DNA of 64,000 nucleotides from Bacteroidota bacterium (GCA_009773165.1 WOUZ01000003.1:186001-250000), one strand, 5' to 3'; counted from the stretch's first letter, positions 6,590 to 16,232 are shown. The notes: a model not told the origin generated them from the sequence alone. Numbers and translations are program-made.

Positions 6590-8449
6590 CTATTTTGTTT
6601 GTAATGAAAGGATATGTCCCGAAAGTGGTTCAAGTTCAATTGATGATGAGAAACCTTTGCCTGTCAAAAGATCGGTAAATGTACCACCATCTGGCAGTTT
6701 ATAACTAAAAGTTGAATCTGAAAGGTTGAAGGCAACAATTATTTCGGTTGTTGTATCAAAACGTTTGTAAACCAGTATTTTGCCTTGGGCAAGAAGAAAT
6801 TCCATGTCACCATGGCTTAAAACAGGATTGTTTTTTCTAACCTGAATGATCCTCTTATAATATTCCAAAGAATTGGTATTGAAGCCGACCTCATCATAAT
6901 CTGGAGTTCCTGTCTGGAAATTATTTCTGTTTTCTGGCTCAAAATTCATATCGGGCCACCACAATGGTTTACGGCAATCCGGGTCATCTGAGCCCCACAT
7001 GCCTAATTCTTCACCGTTCCATATATGTGGCGAACCGGGAATCGTAAACTGGTGCATCAGGTATAATTCGACACGCTTGTAGGTTTCTGCATCTGGCTTT
7101 CCAGTTTTGTAGTTGGCGTCATCACTGGGTTTTGCTTTGAATTTGTATTTGCCGCTATTGTAAAAGGAGGATAAAAGCCGAGGGGTATCGTGTGTCGAAG
7201 CTGTGTTCATCATAGCCTTTTTGGTATCGTCAGTAAGTCTGTTCCATTGATAGTTTAAACTATCTTTGAATTCACCAGCAGTAATTTCAAAATTGGTTTT
7301 AGCAAAGAAATAACGCGCAGGCCGGTAAAGCTGATAAAACATGATCGCATCAAAAACCTGCCCATCAACAAATGGAACCGGATTCATGAGATCATCAGGA
7401 TACTCCTGCCACCAGATTTCACCCACCAGGTAGGCGTCAGGATTAATGTTTTTTACAAATTTCCTGTAATCGCGCCAGAAGCCCATTGGAACATGGTCTG
7501 CCACATCGAGCCTGAAACCATCGAGCCCTTTTGTTTTATCACCATCAGGAGCCAACCAGCGTTTGGTAACTTCAAAAATGTGTTGTTTGGTGTCCACATT
7601 CAAATTTCCTTCATAAGGAAAACCCGAACGGTGGTCTTTGGGGGCATCAACTTTTTTCAATTCCGGAAGACTGCTTATATTTATCCAGCCTTTGTAACTG
7701 AATTCGTTTTCTTGTGTTTCGGGATCATCAAACGAAATAATTTCGTACCAGTCCTTATAAGGCGAATTTTGCTGGTTTTTTACAAGATCTTTCCATGCCC
7801 AAAATTCCACTCCAGTATGATTCCAAGAGTAGTCAAGAACCACACGAATCCCTTTTGAATGAAATGCCTCTATCAACTGCAGGAACAATTTATCAGCAGA
7901 AGTCCACTGCCAGGTGGAAGGATCAGAAGGATCTTCGTTTGCAATTATTTTCATGTCACCAGCCGGATCAGGTCCAAAATTTACATCAATATGATGATAA
8001 TTACGGGCGTCATATTTATGAAGTGAAGGCGCATCATTCAACGGGTTAAAATAGACAGCAGTAATGCCAAGTTCAGCGAGATGATCTAATTTATCCATAA
8101 CACCCTGAAGATCACCTCCATAACGTCTTAATTGAAGATGAGAATAAAAATCACCCGGAAGATCTTTAGCCCAATCATCCTCTTTATACCATTCTTGTGT
8201 CCAATGAGTTATTTTCCAGTCATTGGGGGCTTTAACAAAATCAGATGCAGTAGCGATGTTTACTAAACCAGGATCATTGGAAGTGTCTCCATTGTGAAAT
8301 CTTTCCACAAAAATTTGATACCAAATAACTTCTTTCGACCATTCCGGAACCATAGTTTTTGTTGATTCATTTTTGGGGCTTTTGTTGTCGCAGGCAAAGA
8401 GCGAGAGCAACAGAACAATGCCAATTATAAGGGGATTAAAATATCTCAT
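6590..8449 (-). CDS. GH13 alpha-amylase-family lipoprotein (neopullulanase/cyclomaltodextrinase-like)
   Basis: The 619-aa enzyme hydrolyses alpha-glucans such as maltodextrin, starch or pullulan. A signal peptide ends in LSLFAC (lipidated Cys20), so it is anchored in an outer-membrane leaflet or the periplasm. The four GH13 regions are present: DYSWNHTG (Asp206, His211), GFRLDVADH (nucleophile Asp315), VGEIWW (acid/base Glu344) and STHDTPRL (His420-Asp421). The segment VYFNPLNDAPSLHKYDARNY is typical of the neopullulanase-like subgroup. A small C-terminal beta domain follows. It is divergent from susC-susD-susE with 310 bp between them, which makes this an alpha-glucan utilisation locus with a single recognisable glycosidase. 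A TACCTTTG box (complement of 8460-8467) lies just before its ATG. Exact product specificity cannot be read. Confidence 0.92.
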   Translation of the reverse strand: MRYFNPLIIGIVLLLSLFACDNKSPKNESTKTMVPEWSKEVIWYQIFVERFHNGDTSNDPGLVNIATASDFVKAPNDWKITHWTQEWYKEDDWAKDLPGDFYSHLQLRRYGGDLQGVMDKLDHLAELGITAVYFNPLNDAPSLHKYDARNYHHIDVNFGPDPAGDMKIIANEDPSDPSTWQWTSADKLFLQLIEAFHSKGIRVVLDYSWNHTGVEFWAWKDLVKNQQNSPYKDWYEIISFDDPETQENEFSYKGWINISSLPELKKVDAPKDHRSGFPYEGNLNVDTKQHIFEVTKRWLAPDGDKTKGLDGFRLDVADHVPMGFWRDYRKFVKNINPDAYLVGEIWWQEYPDDLMNPVPFVDGQVFDAIMFYQLYRPARYFFAKTNFEITAGEFKDSLNYQWNRLTDDTKKAMMNTASTHDTPRLLSSFYNSGKYKFKAKPSDDANYKTGKPDAETYKRVELYLMHQFTIPGSPHIWNGEELGMWGSDDPDCRKPLWWPDMNFEPENRNNFQTGTPDYDEVGFNTNSLEYYKRIIQVRKNNPVLSHGDMEFLLAQGKILVYKRFDTTTEIIVAFNLSDSTFSYKLPDGGTFTDLLTGKGFSSSIELEPLSGHILSLQTK

Positions 8450-8617
8450 CTTTTTTAAGCAAAGGTAAGCTTATACAAGAAATAATTGTAGCGTTTTTTG
8501 GTCTTTTGTTAAGTAGTTGTTCAAACAATAAAAATCAATGAGCTAGTTTAGAATGATTTCAATTTAAAACGATTGCAATTTTTGAAAACCGCGAATATAG
8601 GGCGTTTTAGTTTTTTT

Positions 8618-8648
8618 TTTGCATTCTATTAATAAAGTGTTAAATTTG
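8618..8648 (+). promoter_or_regulatory. Promoter of the susC-susD-susE operon
   Basis: TTTG at 8618-8621 is followed after 19 nt by TAAATTTG at 8641-8648, an exact match to the Bacteroidota TTTG-N19-21-TANNTTTG consensus. A start near 8655 would leave a leader of about 105 nt. Confidence 0.8.
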
Positions 8649-8691
8649 TGAAAATGTTTCTTTAAGGAGCCTGTTAGAAGAAACTTAACAC
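8637..8691 (+). repeat. Nested inverted repeats around susC -7 box and leader
   Basis: GTGTTAA (8637-8643) pairs with TTAACAC (8685-8691), and inside it GTTTCTT (8656-8662) pairs with AAGAAAC (8678-8684) around a 15-nt loop. The outer left arm overlaps the -7 element. It could be an operator or a leader structure. Confidence 0.45.
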
Positions 8692-8759
8692 AATACATTA
8701 TATAAGTATTAATCACTAAATCATTATTAACCAATGTTTAACCTTTACAAATTACATCT

Positions 8760-11753
8760 ATGAAGAGAAGTAAATCTTTGATGAGGATGTTGTTACTATC
8801 GCTAATGGTGACTATTGGCATGCAAATGTATGCTCAGGATGTAGCCGTTTCCGGAAAAGTGACTGATGCCTCAGATGGTTTTTCAATGCCTGGTGTTACC
8901 ATTGCTGTGAAAAACACAACGATGGGAACGACCAGCGATTTCGATGGTAACTACAGCTTGAATGTTCCTTCGGGATCAACCTTGGTGTTTTCTTTCATCG
9001 GCTACGAATCAACAGAGTTTCTGATTACACAGAAAAAAACACTGAATGTTACTTTGCAACCTGCAGTAACAAATCTAAACGAAATTGTCGTTATCGGTTA
9101 CGGACAGGTCCGTAAAGGCGATGCAACAGGTTCTGTTACTTCAGTAAGCGTGAAAGACTTCAACAAAGGGCCCATCACTAACCCAGTTGAACTCATCTCA
9201 GGTAAAACTGCAGGTGTACAGATCACCAGTAACAGCGGAGCCCCCGGTAGCGGTGCTACTATCCGTATTCGAGGTGGATCTTCGATGTCGGCCAGCAACG
9301 ACCCATTGTATGTAATCGACGGTGTGCCAGTAGATAGTGAAGGTATTTCGGGCACAAGAAACCCTTTGAGCACCTTGAATCCGAATGATATTGAAACTTT
9401 CACAGTTCTAAAGGATGCCTCTGCAGCAGCCATTTATGGATCAAGAGCTTCTAATGGTGTTATCATTATTACCACAAAAAAAGGCTCGGCTAAAGAAGGT
9501 CGTCCTTTTATGTTTGATTACAATGGAAGTTTCTCCTTGTTCACCTCCCCGGGAAAGAGGGAAGTGCTTGATGGCGATACCTACAGAGCAATGGTAAATG
9601 ATAAATTTGCCGATAAGCCTAATGTTATTGCGCTTTTAGGTACTGAGAATACAAACTGGCAAGAGCAGATTTTCCAAAATTCGTTTGGTATGGACCACAA
9701 CATCAGCATGAGTGGCCAACTGAAAAGCCTTCCTTACCGCGTTTCTTTAGGTTATGCCGATTTTGATGGTATTCTCAAAACAGATAACATGAAACGTACA
9801 ACAGTTGGAATAAACCTAAATCCAACGCTTTTTGATGATCATCTCAAAGTTAACCTTTCTGGAAAAGGGATGTTTGTGAATCAACGTTTTGGTAATGAAG
9901 GAGCTATCGGATCTGCAATTCAGATGGATCCAACAAAACCTGTTTACGACGAAACAAACACACTTGGTGGATATTGGGCATGGCTTCAAACTAGCGGCGA
10001 CCCTGTGACACAAGGAACAAAGAATCCATTGGCCTTAATTGAACAAAGAGAAGATTTTGCCAATGTAACACGTTTTTTGGGAAATGCACAGTTTGACTAC
10101 AAGCTTCATTTCTTTCCCGATTTGCGAGCCAATCTTAACCTGGGTATGGACCATTCCAAGACCAACGGAGACATTTTTGTTCCCGGTATCGCTTCTTTCG
10201 AATATGATAAATTGAACGGTGGCGGAACAAATGCTGTTTATGATCAAAATAAAAAGAATGAGGTATTGGACTTTACACTCACCTATCAGAAACAGATTCC
10301 TGAGATTAAAAGTCGCTTTGATGTCATGGGAGGTTATTCATGGCAACACTTTTTCCGTGAAGGGTCAAGTTACTCAACAAATGATATGAGTAGTCCGGTT
10401 TACCTTCAAAAGAAAGTAAAAGACAGCAGTGATTATGCAACCGAATCGTATCTTGTTTCATTTTTTACCCGTATCAATTACGCTTTCAACGACAGGTATC
10501 TGTTGACTTTCACCCTTCGTAATGACGGATCTTCACGCTTCTCACCTGATAACCGCTGGGGTTTATTTCCTTCAGCAGCCCTTGGATGGCGCATGATGGA
10601 TGAGCCATGGATGAAACAAATGGAAAACCTCTCCGAACTTAAAGTTCGTGTTGGCTGGGGCGTTACCGGACAACAGAATATCAGTGATAACGACTACCCT
10701 TATATGCCTCGGTATACTTTTGGACAAAATAATGCAGCTTATCAGTTTGGAGGTGTATTCTTCCAGACATTACGTCCTGAAGGTTATGATGCACTCATCA
10801 AATGGGAAGAAACAACTACCCTCAATCTTGCTATCGATTATGGTTTTTATCGTGACCGGATTTTTGGTTCTATCGAAGTTTATACCCGTGAAACAAGAGA
10901 CCTTATCAACTTTATTCCGATTCCTGCCGGAACAAATCTCTCGAACTATCTTTTGACAAATGTTGGTGACCTCAGGAATCAAGGTGTCGAATTCTCAATC
11001 AATGGTAAGCCAATAGTGAAAAAGGATATGCAGTGGGAGATAGGTTTCAACGCCACCTTTAATAAGAATGAAATTACCAAATTGACTGCAACTGATGATC
11101 CAACCTACTTAGGTGTATTCACCGGAGGTATCTCAGGAGGTGTTGGTAACACGATTCAAATTCACAGTGTTGGTTATCCAACTTATTCGTTCTTTGTTTT
11201 TGAACAAGTATACGATCCTAATGGCAAACCCATTGAAGGAATGTATGTTGACAGAGACGATGATGGAAAAATTACTGATGACGACCGCTATCATTACAAA
11301 AAATCAGCTCCTGATATTTACCTTGGTCTTTATTCAAGATTCAATTACAAGAACTGGGAATTTTCTTTCGCAGGGAGAGCTCAGTTTGGAAATTATGTAT
11401 ACGACAACTTTAGTTCCAACAACTCCACCTACGAACGTTTGTTCCGTCCTGAAGGTCCATATCTTGCCAATGTTACTACCAATGTGAACGAAGCCGGTTT
11501 TGGAGTCCCTCAGTATTTGACTGATTATTACATACAGGATGCTTCATTTTTCAAAATGGATAATATTTCTATAGGTTATGCTTTCAATGACATCATTGCA
11601 AAAGGTACTAATCTGAGAGTTTCAGCAACTGTTAATAATGCCTTTGTTATAAGCAAATATAATGGCATCGATCCTGAAATTTTCAGTGGTATTGATAACC
11701 TCATGTATCCACGCACCAGAGCATTCGTACTTGGACTCAATTTCTCCTTCTAA
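8760..11753 (+). CDS. SusC/RagA TonB-linked outer-membrane transporter (alpha-glucan locus)
   Basis: The 997-aa protein is a SusC-type TonB-dependent channel that imports oligosaccharides together with its SusD lid. In order it has a signal peptide ending in MQMYAQ, a carboxypeptidase-regulatory-like domain (VSGKVTDASDGFSMPGVT, then GTTSDFDGNYSL), a plug domain with GYGQVRKGDATGSVTSV and the family motif LKDASAAAIYGSRASNGVI, and a C-terminal beta-barrel ending in an aromatic residue (LGLNFSF). It is followed after 18 nt by susD and then susE, so the three form one operon from the promoter at 8618. Context with GH13 and SusE-type binding modules suggests maltodextrin or starch oligosaccharides as substrate; that is inference. 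Confidence 0.95.
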   Translation: MKRSKSLMRMLLLSLMVTIGMQMYAQDVAVSGKVTDASDGFSMPGVTIAVKNTTMGTTSDFDGNYSLNVPSGSTLVFSFIGYESTEFLITQKKTLNVTLQPAVTNLNEIVVIGYGQVRKGDATGSVTSVSVKDFNKGPITNPVELISGKTAGVQITSNSGAPGSGATIRIRGGSSMSASNDPLYVIDGVPVDSEGISGTRNPLSTLNPNDIETFTVLKDASAAAIYGSRASNGVIIITTKKGSAKEGRPFMFDYNGSFSLFTSPGKREVLDGDTYRAMVNDKFADKPNVIALLGTENTNWQEQIFQNSFGMDHNISMSGQLKSLPYRVSLGYADFDGILKTDNMKRTTVGINLNPTLFDDHLKVNLSGKGMFVNQRFGNEGAIGSAIQMDPTKPVYDETNTLGGYWAWLQTSGDPVTQGTKNPLALIEQREDFANVTRFLGNAQFDYKLHFFPDLRANLNLGMDHSKTNGDIFVPGIASFEYDKLNGGGTNAVYDQNKKNEVLDFTLTYQKQIPEIKSRFDVMGGYSWQHFFREGSSYSTNDMSSPVYLQKKVKDSSDYATESYLVSFFTRINYAFNDRYLLTFTLRNDGSSRFSPDNRWGLFPSAALGWRMMDEPWMKQMENLSELKVRVGWGVTGQQNISDNDYPYMPRYTFGQNNAAYQFGGVFFQTLRPEGYDALIKWEETTTLNLAIDYGFYRDRIFGSIEVYTRETRDLINFIPIPAGTNLSNYLLTNVGDLRNQGVEFSINGKPIVKKDMQWEIGFNATFNKNEITKLTATDDPTYLGVFTGGISGGVGNTIQIHSVGYPTYSFFVFEQVYDPNGKPIEGMYVDRDDDGKITDDDRYHYKKSAPDIYLGLYSRFNYKNWEFSFAGRAQFGNYVYDNFSSNNSTYERLFRPEGPYLANVTTNVNEAGFGVPQYLTDYYIQDASFFKMDNISIGYAFNDIIAKGTNLRVSATVNNAFVISKYNGIDPEIFSGIDNLMYPRTRAFVLGLNFSF

Positions 11754-11771
11754 CCTTTAAAAAGTAACAAT

Positions 11772-13970
11772 ATGAAAAAAATCATATCCATTTTTGCGCT
11801 GGCTGCAACCTTACTTTTTTTGGTTCCTTCCTGCGTTAAAGATCTCGATACTGTGCCGCTCGATAAAGAAGAGTTGACACCCGATCAGGTTTTTTCTGAT
11901 CCTGCTTCTTATAAGCAGTTTTTAGCCAAAATTTATGCCGGCCTTGCCGTATCAGGACAAACAGGTCCTGCAGGTGATGCCGATATCAGTGGTATTGACG
12001 AAGGTTTTGGTCAATACTTAAGAGGCTATTTCTATCATCAGCAACTTACCACTGATGAAACAGTCATTGGCTGGAATGACCAAACCATCAAAGATTTTCA
12101 TGGTCATACATGGGGATCAGGTGACGTTTTCATTTCTGCAATGTACTATCGTATTTTCTATCAAATTTCTCTTGCCAATGAGTTTATCAGGGAAACTACT
12201 GATGAAAAACTCAATGACAGAGGTGTTACAGGCGATTTACGTACACAAATTAGTGAGTTTCGTGCAGAAGCACGCTTCCTTCGTGCGTTAAGTTATTATC
12301 ATGCACTCGATCTGTTTGGAAATGTGCCTTTTGTAACTGAAAACGATAAAGTTGGAGCTTTCTTCCCTGAACAAATTCTACGTGCAAACTTGTACAGCTA
12401 TGTTGAAAGTGAGCTTTTGGAAATTGAACCTTTATTAATGGCTGCCAATTCCAATGAGTATGGCAGAGTCGACAAAGCCGCTGCATGGATGTTGCTTGCT
12501 AAACTTTATCTTAATGCTGAAGTTTATACCGGAACTCAGAAATATGCTGAGGTAGTGGATTATACCAGCAGGATAATCAACGCAGGTTATGCTCTTGAGC
12601 CTAATTATGAGCATCTCTTCTTAGCCGATAACCAACTGTGTGACGAAATCATCTTCCCAATAACTTTTGACGGATTAAACACAAAAACGTATGGCGGAAC
12701 TACTTTTATAGTGCATGCCTCCGTTGGTGGTGATATGACTCCAGCCGATTATGGAGTTAATGGTGGTTGGGGTGGTATCAGAACCACCAAGAATCTGGTA
12801 ACAAAATTTTATCCTGATGCTGAAAAAGGATTAAAAGTGTCACCAACACCAAAATCAGTCAATGAGTATCCTGTAATTTATGTTCCTGGTTCATATCAGG
12901 ACCCAACATGGGATCCAACTAATACCACAACTGTACTTGCTTCAGTGTTATCTGACGGGAAATATGAAGGCTATCTTTATTTTCCTGCAGGAACAACTTT
13001 CAAATTCACCGACGGACCTGCATGGGATGTTAATTATGGTGATACAGGCGCTGATGGAACATTGGAACCGAGTGGTACTGATATTGCTGTGGCTGATGCA
13101 GGTTATTACAAAATAAATCTTGATTTACCAGCTTTAACTTATACTATTGTTAAAACTGACTGGGGTTTGATAGGAGACGCTACTGCCGGTGCATGGGATA
13201 GTGATCAGAATATGACCTATGATGCTGCAACAGGAATGTGGTCGATTTTTGCTGACCTGAGCGTTGGTAAGATCAAATTCAGAGCTAATGATGGCTGGGA
13301 TATCAATTTAGGAGATACTGGTCCTGACGGAATTCTTGAGTACGGTGGAACTGATATCAATGTAGCTGATGCCGGAACTTATATGATTACCTTGAAATTA
13401 GGGGCTCCTGATTATACCTATACTATGGTGCGCAGCAGTTTCGACAAACGTGCCATGTTCTTTACCGATGGCCAAAATCTTGAAATTAATGATGTTGGTA
13501 CTTTCACTGAAGGTTGGGCTGTAACAAAGTTTAAAAATATTAAACGTGACGGCACTTCAGGATCTGATTTGGAGTTTGTAGATACCGATTTCCCAATGTT
13601 CCGTCTGGCCGATGTTTACCTCATGTATGCCGAAGCAGTACTCCGTAACGGAGGTGGAAATGCAGCCGATGCTCTTAACTATGTGAATGCACTGCGCACC
13701 CGTGCGTACGGTGATGAAATGGGCAATATTAGTGCAAGCGAACTTACACTTGATTTCATTCTGGATGAACGTGGAAGAGAATTGTACTGGGAAGCCCATC
13801 GCCGTACCGACCTTATCCGTTTTGGTAAGTTCACCACGGGTAACTATCATTGGCCCTGGAAAGGTAATGTCCCTGATGGTACAGCAACATCTGATCACCT
13901 CAACATTTTCCCTATCCCGTCTTCTGACATTGGTGCAAATCCAAATCTTAATCAAAACAAAGATTATTAA
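11772..13970 (+). CDS. SusD/RagB nutrient-binding lipoprotein with inserted SusE/F-like modules
   Basis: This surface lipoprotein (LVPSC, lipidated Cys21) binds glycan at the SusC channel. The SusD fold is clear at both ends: TPR helices with SEFRAEARFLRALSYYHALD and LLAKLYLNAEVY, and the C-terminal FRLADVYLMYAEAVLR and LDERGRELYWEAHRR. At 732 aa it is about 200 longer than usual. The extra stretch, about residues 354-554 (12831-13434), consists of two repeats ending in TYTIV and TYTMV, with the segments DVNYGDTGADGTLEPSGTDI and DINLGDTGPDGILEYGGTDI. These resemble the starch-binding-type repeats of SusE/SusF proteins rather than SusD. The reading frame is intact on both sides, so this is a real in-frame insertion and not a broken gene. 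The modules may add glycan-binding sites. Confidence 0.93.
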   Translation: MKKIISIFALAATLLFLVPSCVKDLDTVPLDKEELTPDQVFSDPASYKQFLAKIYAGLAVSGQTGPAGDADISGIDEGFGQYLRGYFYHQQLTTDETVIGWNDQTIKDFHGHTWGSGDVFISAMYYRIFYQISLANEFIRETTDEKLNDRGVTGDLRTQISEFRAEARFLRALSYYHALDLFGNVPFVTENDKVGAFFPEQILRANLYSYVESELLEIEPLLMAANSNEYGRVDKAAAWMLLAKLYLNAEVYTGTQKYAEVVDYTSRIINAGYALEPNYEHLFLADNQLCDEIIFPITFDGLNTKTYGGTTFIVHASVGGDMTPADYGVNGGWGGIRTTKNLVTKFYPDAEKGLKVSPTPKSVNEYPVIYVPGSYQDPTWDPTNTTTVLASVLSDGKYEGYLYFPAGTTFKFTDGPAWDVNYGDTGADGTLEPSGTDIAVADAGYYKINLDLPALTYTIVKTDWGLIGDATAGAWDSDQNMTYDAATGMWSIFADLSVGKIKFRANDGWDINLGDTGPDGILEYGGTDINVADAGTYMITLKLGAPDYTYTMVRSSFDKRAMFFTDGQNLEINDVGTFTEGWAVTKFKNIKRDGTSGSDLEFVDTDFPMFRLADVYLMYAEAVLRNGGGNAADALNYVNALRTRAYGDEMGNISASELTLDFILDERGRELYWEAHRRTDLIRFGKFTTGNYHWPWKGNVPDGTATSDHLNIFPIPSSDIGANPNLNQNKDY

Positions 13971-13991
13971 TGATCAAAACGAAATAAACAT

Positions 13992-15119
13992 ATGAAAAGG
14001 TTTTTCTTATTTTTAATAATCATCACCGGCTTAAGTCTGGTTTATTCCTGCTCGAAGGAAGAACGGGATCCGGTGCTGGACATGAGTCAGGCAGACAAAC
14101 CTGCCATTACTTTTCCTGCTGATGGAGCTGCTTTTGTGCTCGCTGAAGCTGATATAGCGAATGAAATGACCAACTTTCAATGGTCGGCAACAAAGTATAA
14201 CCTTGATAACCTTTCCGATTCTAAGTATATTCTTCAAATGGATGTTGTCGACAATACTTTTGCCAATGCGTTAACACTACAAAGTGCTGGAACTAACTCG
14301 TTTTCTATTACTGTTGGTGCAATGAACCAAAAGTTGCTGGGTGCAAACCTCACGACCGGCGAGTCACATAATGTATATTTCAGAGTAATCTCATTTATCA
14401 ACAGTCAAACTGGATATGAGAGTTTAATCTCTAATGTACTTACATTAGCTATTACACCTTATACCGATGTGGTTTTGGTTAAACCAATCTACATGCTGGG
14501 CGATGCCACTGATGCTGGCTGGACCAACACCCTTGCACTTCCTCTGACACATGTTGGCGGTAGTGTATTTTCTATTGTTGCAAATCTTCAGGCTGCAAAA
14601 GGTATTAAATTTATCTCCAAATTAGGTGCCTGGGCTCCACAATGGGGAACTGATGCAGCTGGTACTTCAACCGGAGGTGTTCTTGTTTATCGTCCAGATG
14701 AGACGGTTCCTGATCCTGCGCAAATTCCTTCACCAGCTGAAGCCGGACAGTATCTGATCACTGTTGACACTGCTCTTTTAACTTATACAATTGGGTCTCC
14801 AAGTCCTGAGCTTTACCTCCTTGGTGATGGAAGTCCTGCAGGCTGGAGCAATACTGATGCAATTCCTATGAATGGTACTGGTGGTAATTACTCTCTGACG
14901 CTCGATCTTCCTGGTGGTGGATTTCTGAAATTTATCACAACTTTAGGACAGTGGGCTCCAATGTATGGGACTGATGCTACAGGCACTGCAACTGGCGGTC
15001 CTCTGGTTTATCGTCCTGACGAAGCTACAACCGATCCACCTGCAATTCCTGCTCCGGCAGCAGCAGGCAGTTACACCATTACAGTCAATACAACAAACTT
15101 AACATATACTATTGAATAG
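13992..15119 (+). CDS. SusE/SusF-type glycan-binding surface lipoprotein
   Basis: The 375-aa lipoprotein (LVYSC, lipidated Cys20) is the third gene of the alpha-glucan operon, 21 nt after susD. Residues 25-155 form the SusE N-terminal fibronectin-like domain (KPAITFPADGAAFVLAEAD, FQWSATKYN). Two tandem modules of about 105 aa follow, opening with YMLGDATDAGWTN and YLLGDGSPAGWSN. Each contains GAWAPQWGTDA or GQWAPMYGTDA, a YRPDE motif and a proline-rich turn, and each ends LTYTI. SusE/F proteins hold starch chains at the cell surface through such repeats. The modules differ from those inserted in the SusD, so the locus carries two kinds of binding repeat. Ligand is inferred from context. Confidence 0.9.
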   Translation: MKRFFLFLIIITGLSLVYSCSKEERDPVLDMSQADKPAITFPADGAAFVLAEADIANEMTNFQWSATKYNLDNLSDSKYILQMDVVDNTFANALTLQSAGTNSFSITVGAMNQKLLGANLTTGESHNVYFRVISFINSQTGYESLISNVLTLAITPYTDVVLVKPIYMLGDATDAGWTNTLALPLTHVGGSVFSIVANLQAAKGIKFISKLGAWAPQWGTDAAGTSTGGVLVYRPDETVPDPAQIPSPAEAGQYLITVDTALLTYTIGSPSPELYLLGDGSPAGWSNTDAIPMNGTGGNYSLTLDLPGGGFLKFITTLGQWAPMYGTDATGTATGGPLVYRPDEATTDPPAIPAPAAAGSYTITVNTTNLTYTIE

Positions 15120-15137
15120 TAAGTTGTTATAAATACA

Positions 15138-15175
15138 AAAGACCAGTCTTTAATAAAGGCTGGTCTTTTTTTTTT
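15138..15175 (+). terminator. Terminator of the susC-D-E operon
   Basis: AAAGACCAGTCTTT (15138-15151) pairs with AAAGGCTGGTCTTT (15155-15168), with one G-U pair, and a long T run follows. It lies 19 nt after the susE stop codon. Confidence 0.88.
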
Positions 15176-15218
15176 GCTGCCAAAAAATCATTAGGCAGTT
15201 TTGTAAATTATTTTGAAT

Positions 15219-16232
15219 CTATAACATCGGATATGATTTAAAAATTTCGTCCGATTTCATTAAGATATCTACATATTGCGCTCTGCGATAGGTGAACGGA
15301 TCTTTGGTTTTCTTATTGGAAAGATTGCCACGGAACTCATCCAGACTTGTATATTGCTTGGTTGTCATCCATGCTTCAATTTCATCCAACATGCGTGTTA
15401 TTTGTTTTGGACCATTTTTGTAAATGGTACTAACAACCTGAACAGCGTTTGCACCAGCCAAAATCATTTTGATTGCATCAGCACCACTGAAAACACCATT
15501 GCTGGCGCAGATGTCTGCTTCTATATTATCATAAAGCAAACCGGTGAAACGTAATGCAAGCCTGTTGTCCTGTTCGTGACTAAGGTTATAAGGGAAATGA
15601 TGTTTTTCAGTATCAATATTGATATCTGGTTGAAATAACCGGTTGAAAATAACAAAGCCATCAGCGCCTCTTTTAGCCATTTCGGAAATGGTATAAAGCT
15701 GATTGGTGTAGAACGGACTTAATTTTACACTTACCGGAATTGATACCGCTTTTTTTATGCCTTCAATTACATCAAGCTCTTCATTCAGAATTCCTCTTCC
15801 ATCTACATCGAAGTCGAGAGGAACAGCATAGAAATTTATTTCAATTGCATCGGCACCTACTTCCTCAAGTTTTTTAGCGTATGAATACCAGGTTTCATCA
15901 TAAACAGCATTTAAACTGGCAATAAGGGGAATGTTAAGTGCTTTTTTAGCTTCAGCAAATTTTGCAAGAAATTCTTCAGGTCCAACCTCGAATGCACTTT
16001 CTGGAAACAGGCTTACCATTTCCGCATTGCGTTCGCTATACTCAGTTAAACTTTGGTGCATTTCCAGATTCTCAAGTTGAATCTGTTCTTCGAAAAGTGA
16101 TTTGTAAACGATTGCGGAGGCTCCAGCTTCCTCCAGTTTTTTTAACATTTCAAGGTCAGTAACCAGATTACTGGCTCCAACAATGATAGGATTTTTAAGG
16201 GTTAACCCTAGGTACTTTGTGCTGAGATTCAT
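15219..16232 (-). CDS. Dihydroorotate-dehydrogenase-like FMN protein
   Basis: The 337-aa protein has the TIM-barrel layout of dihydroorotate dehydrogenases: LGLTLKNPIIVGASNLVTD at the start, IPVSVKLSPFYTN in the middle, GADGFVIFNRL, and the phosphate-binding end NGVFSGADAIKMILAGANAV. The loop that in true enzymes carries the catalytic base (NxSxPN) reads INFYAVPLD here, so the usual Cys or Ser base is not visible. I therefore think it does not make orotate in the normal way. It is divergent from the pyruvate:ferredoxin oxidoreductase gene, a neighbourhood I recall from other Bacteroidota, which suggests a redox role beside that enzyme. Cofactor and partner are unproven. Confidence 0.82.
   Translation of the reverse strand: MNLSTKYLGLTLKNPIIVGASNLVTDLEMLKKLEEAGASAIVYKSLFEEQIQLENLEMHQSLTEYSERNAEMVSLFPESAFEVGPEEFLAKFAEAKKALNIPLIASLNAVYDETWYSYAKKLEEVGADAIEINFYAVPLDFDVDGRGILNEELDVIEGIKKAVSIPVSVKLSPFYTNQLYTISEMAKRGADGFVIFNRLFQPDINIDTEKHHFPYNLSHEQDNRLALRFTGLLYDNIEADICASNGVFSGADAIKMILAGANAVQVVSTIYKNGPKQITRMLDEIEAWMTTKQYTSLDEFRGNLSNKKTKDPFTYRRAQYVDILMKSDEIFKSYPML

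Larger units (their letters stand above)
8450..8759. other. Divergent intergenic region, GH13 / susC
   Basis: This 310-bp gap has no gene. It contains a -7-like TACCTTTG on the minus strand (8460-8467) for GH13, a full promoter for susC (8618-8648), a nested inverted repeat (8637-8691) and a leader of roughly 100 nt before the susC ATG. Confidence 0.7.

Noticed and set aside
12831-13434. The SusD insert as an assembly chimera or frameshift between two genes
   Set aside because: The reading frame continues from SusD N-terminal helices through the repeats and back into a canonical SusD C terminus without a stop.
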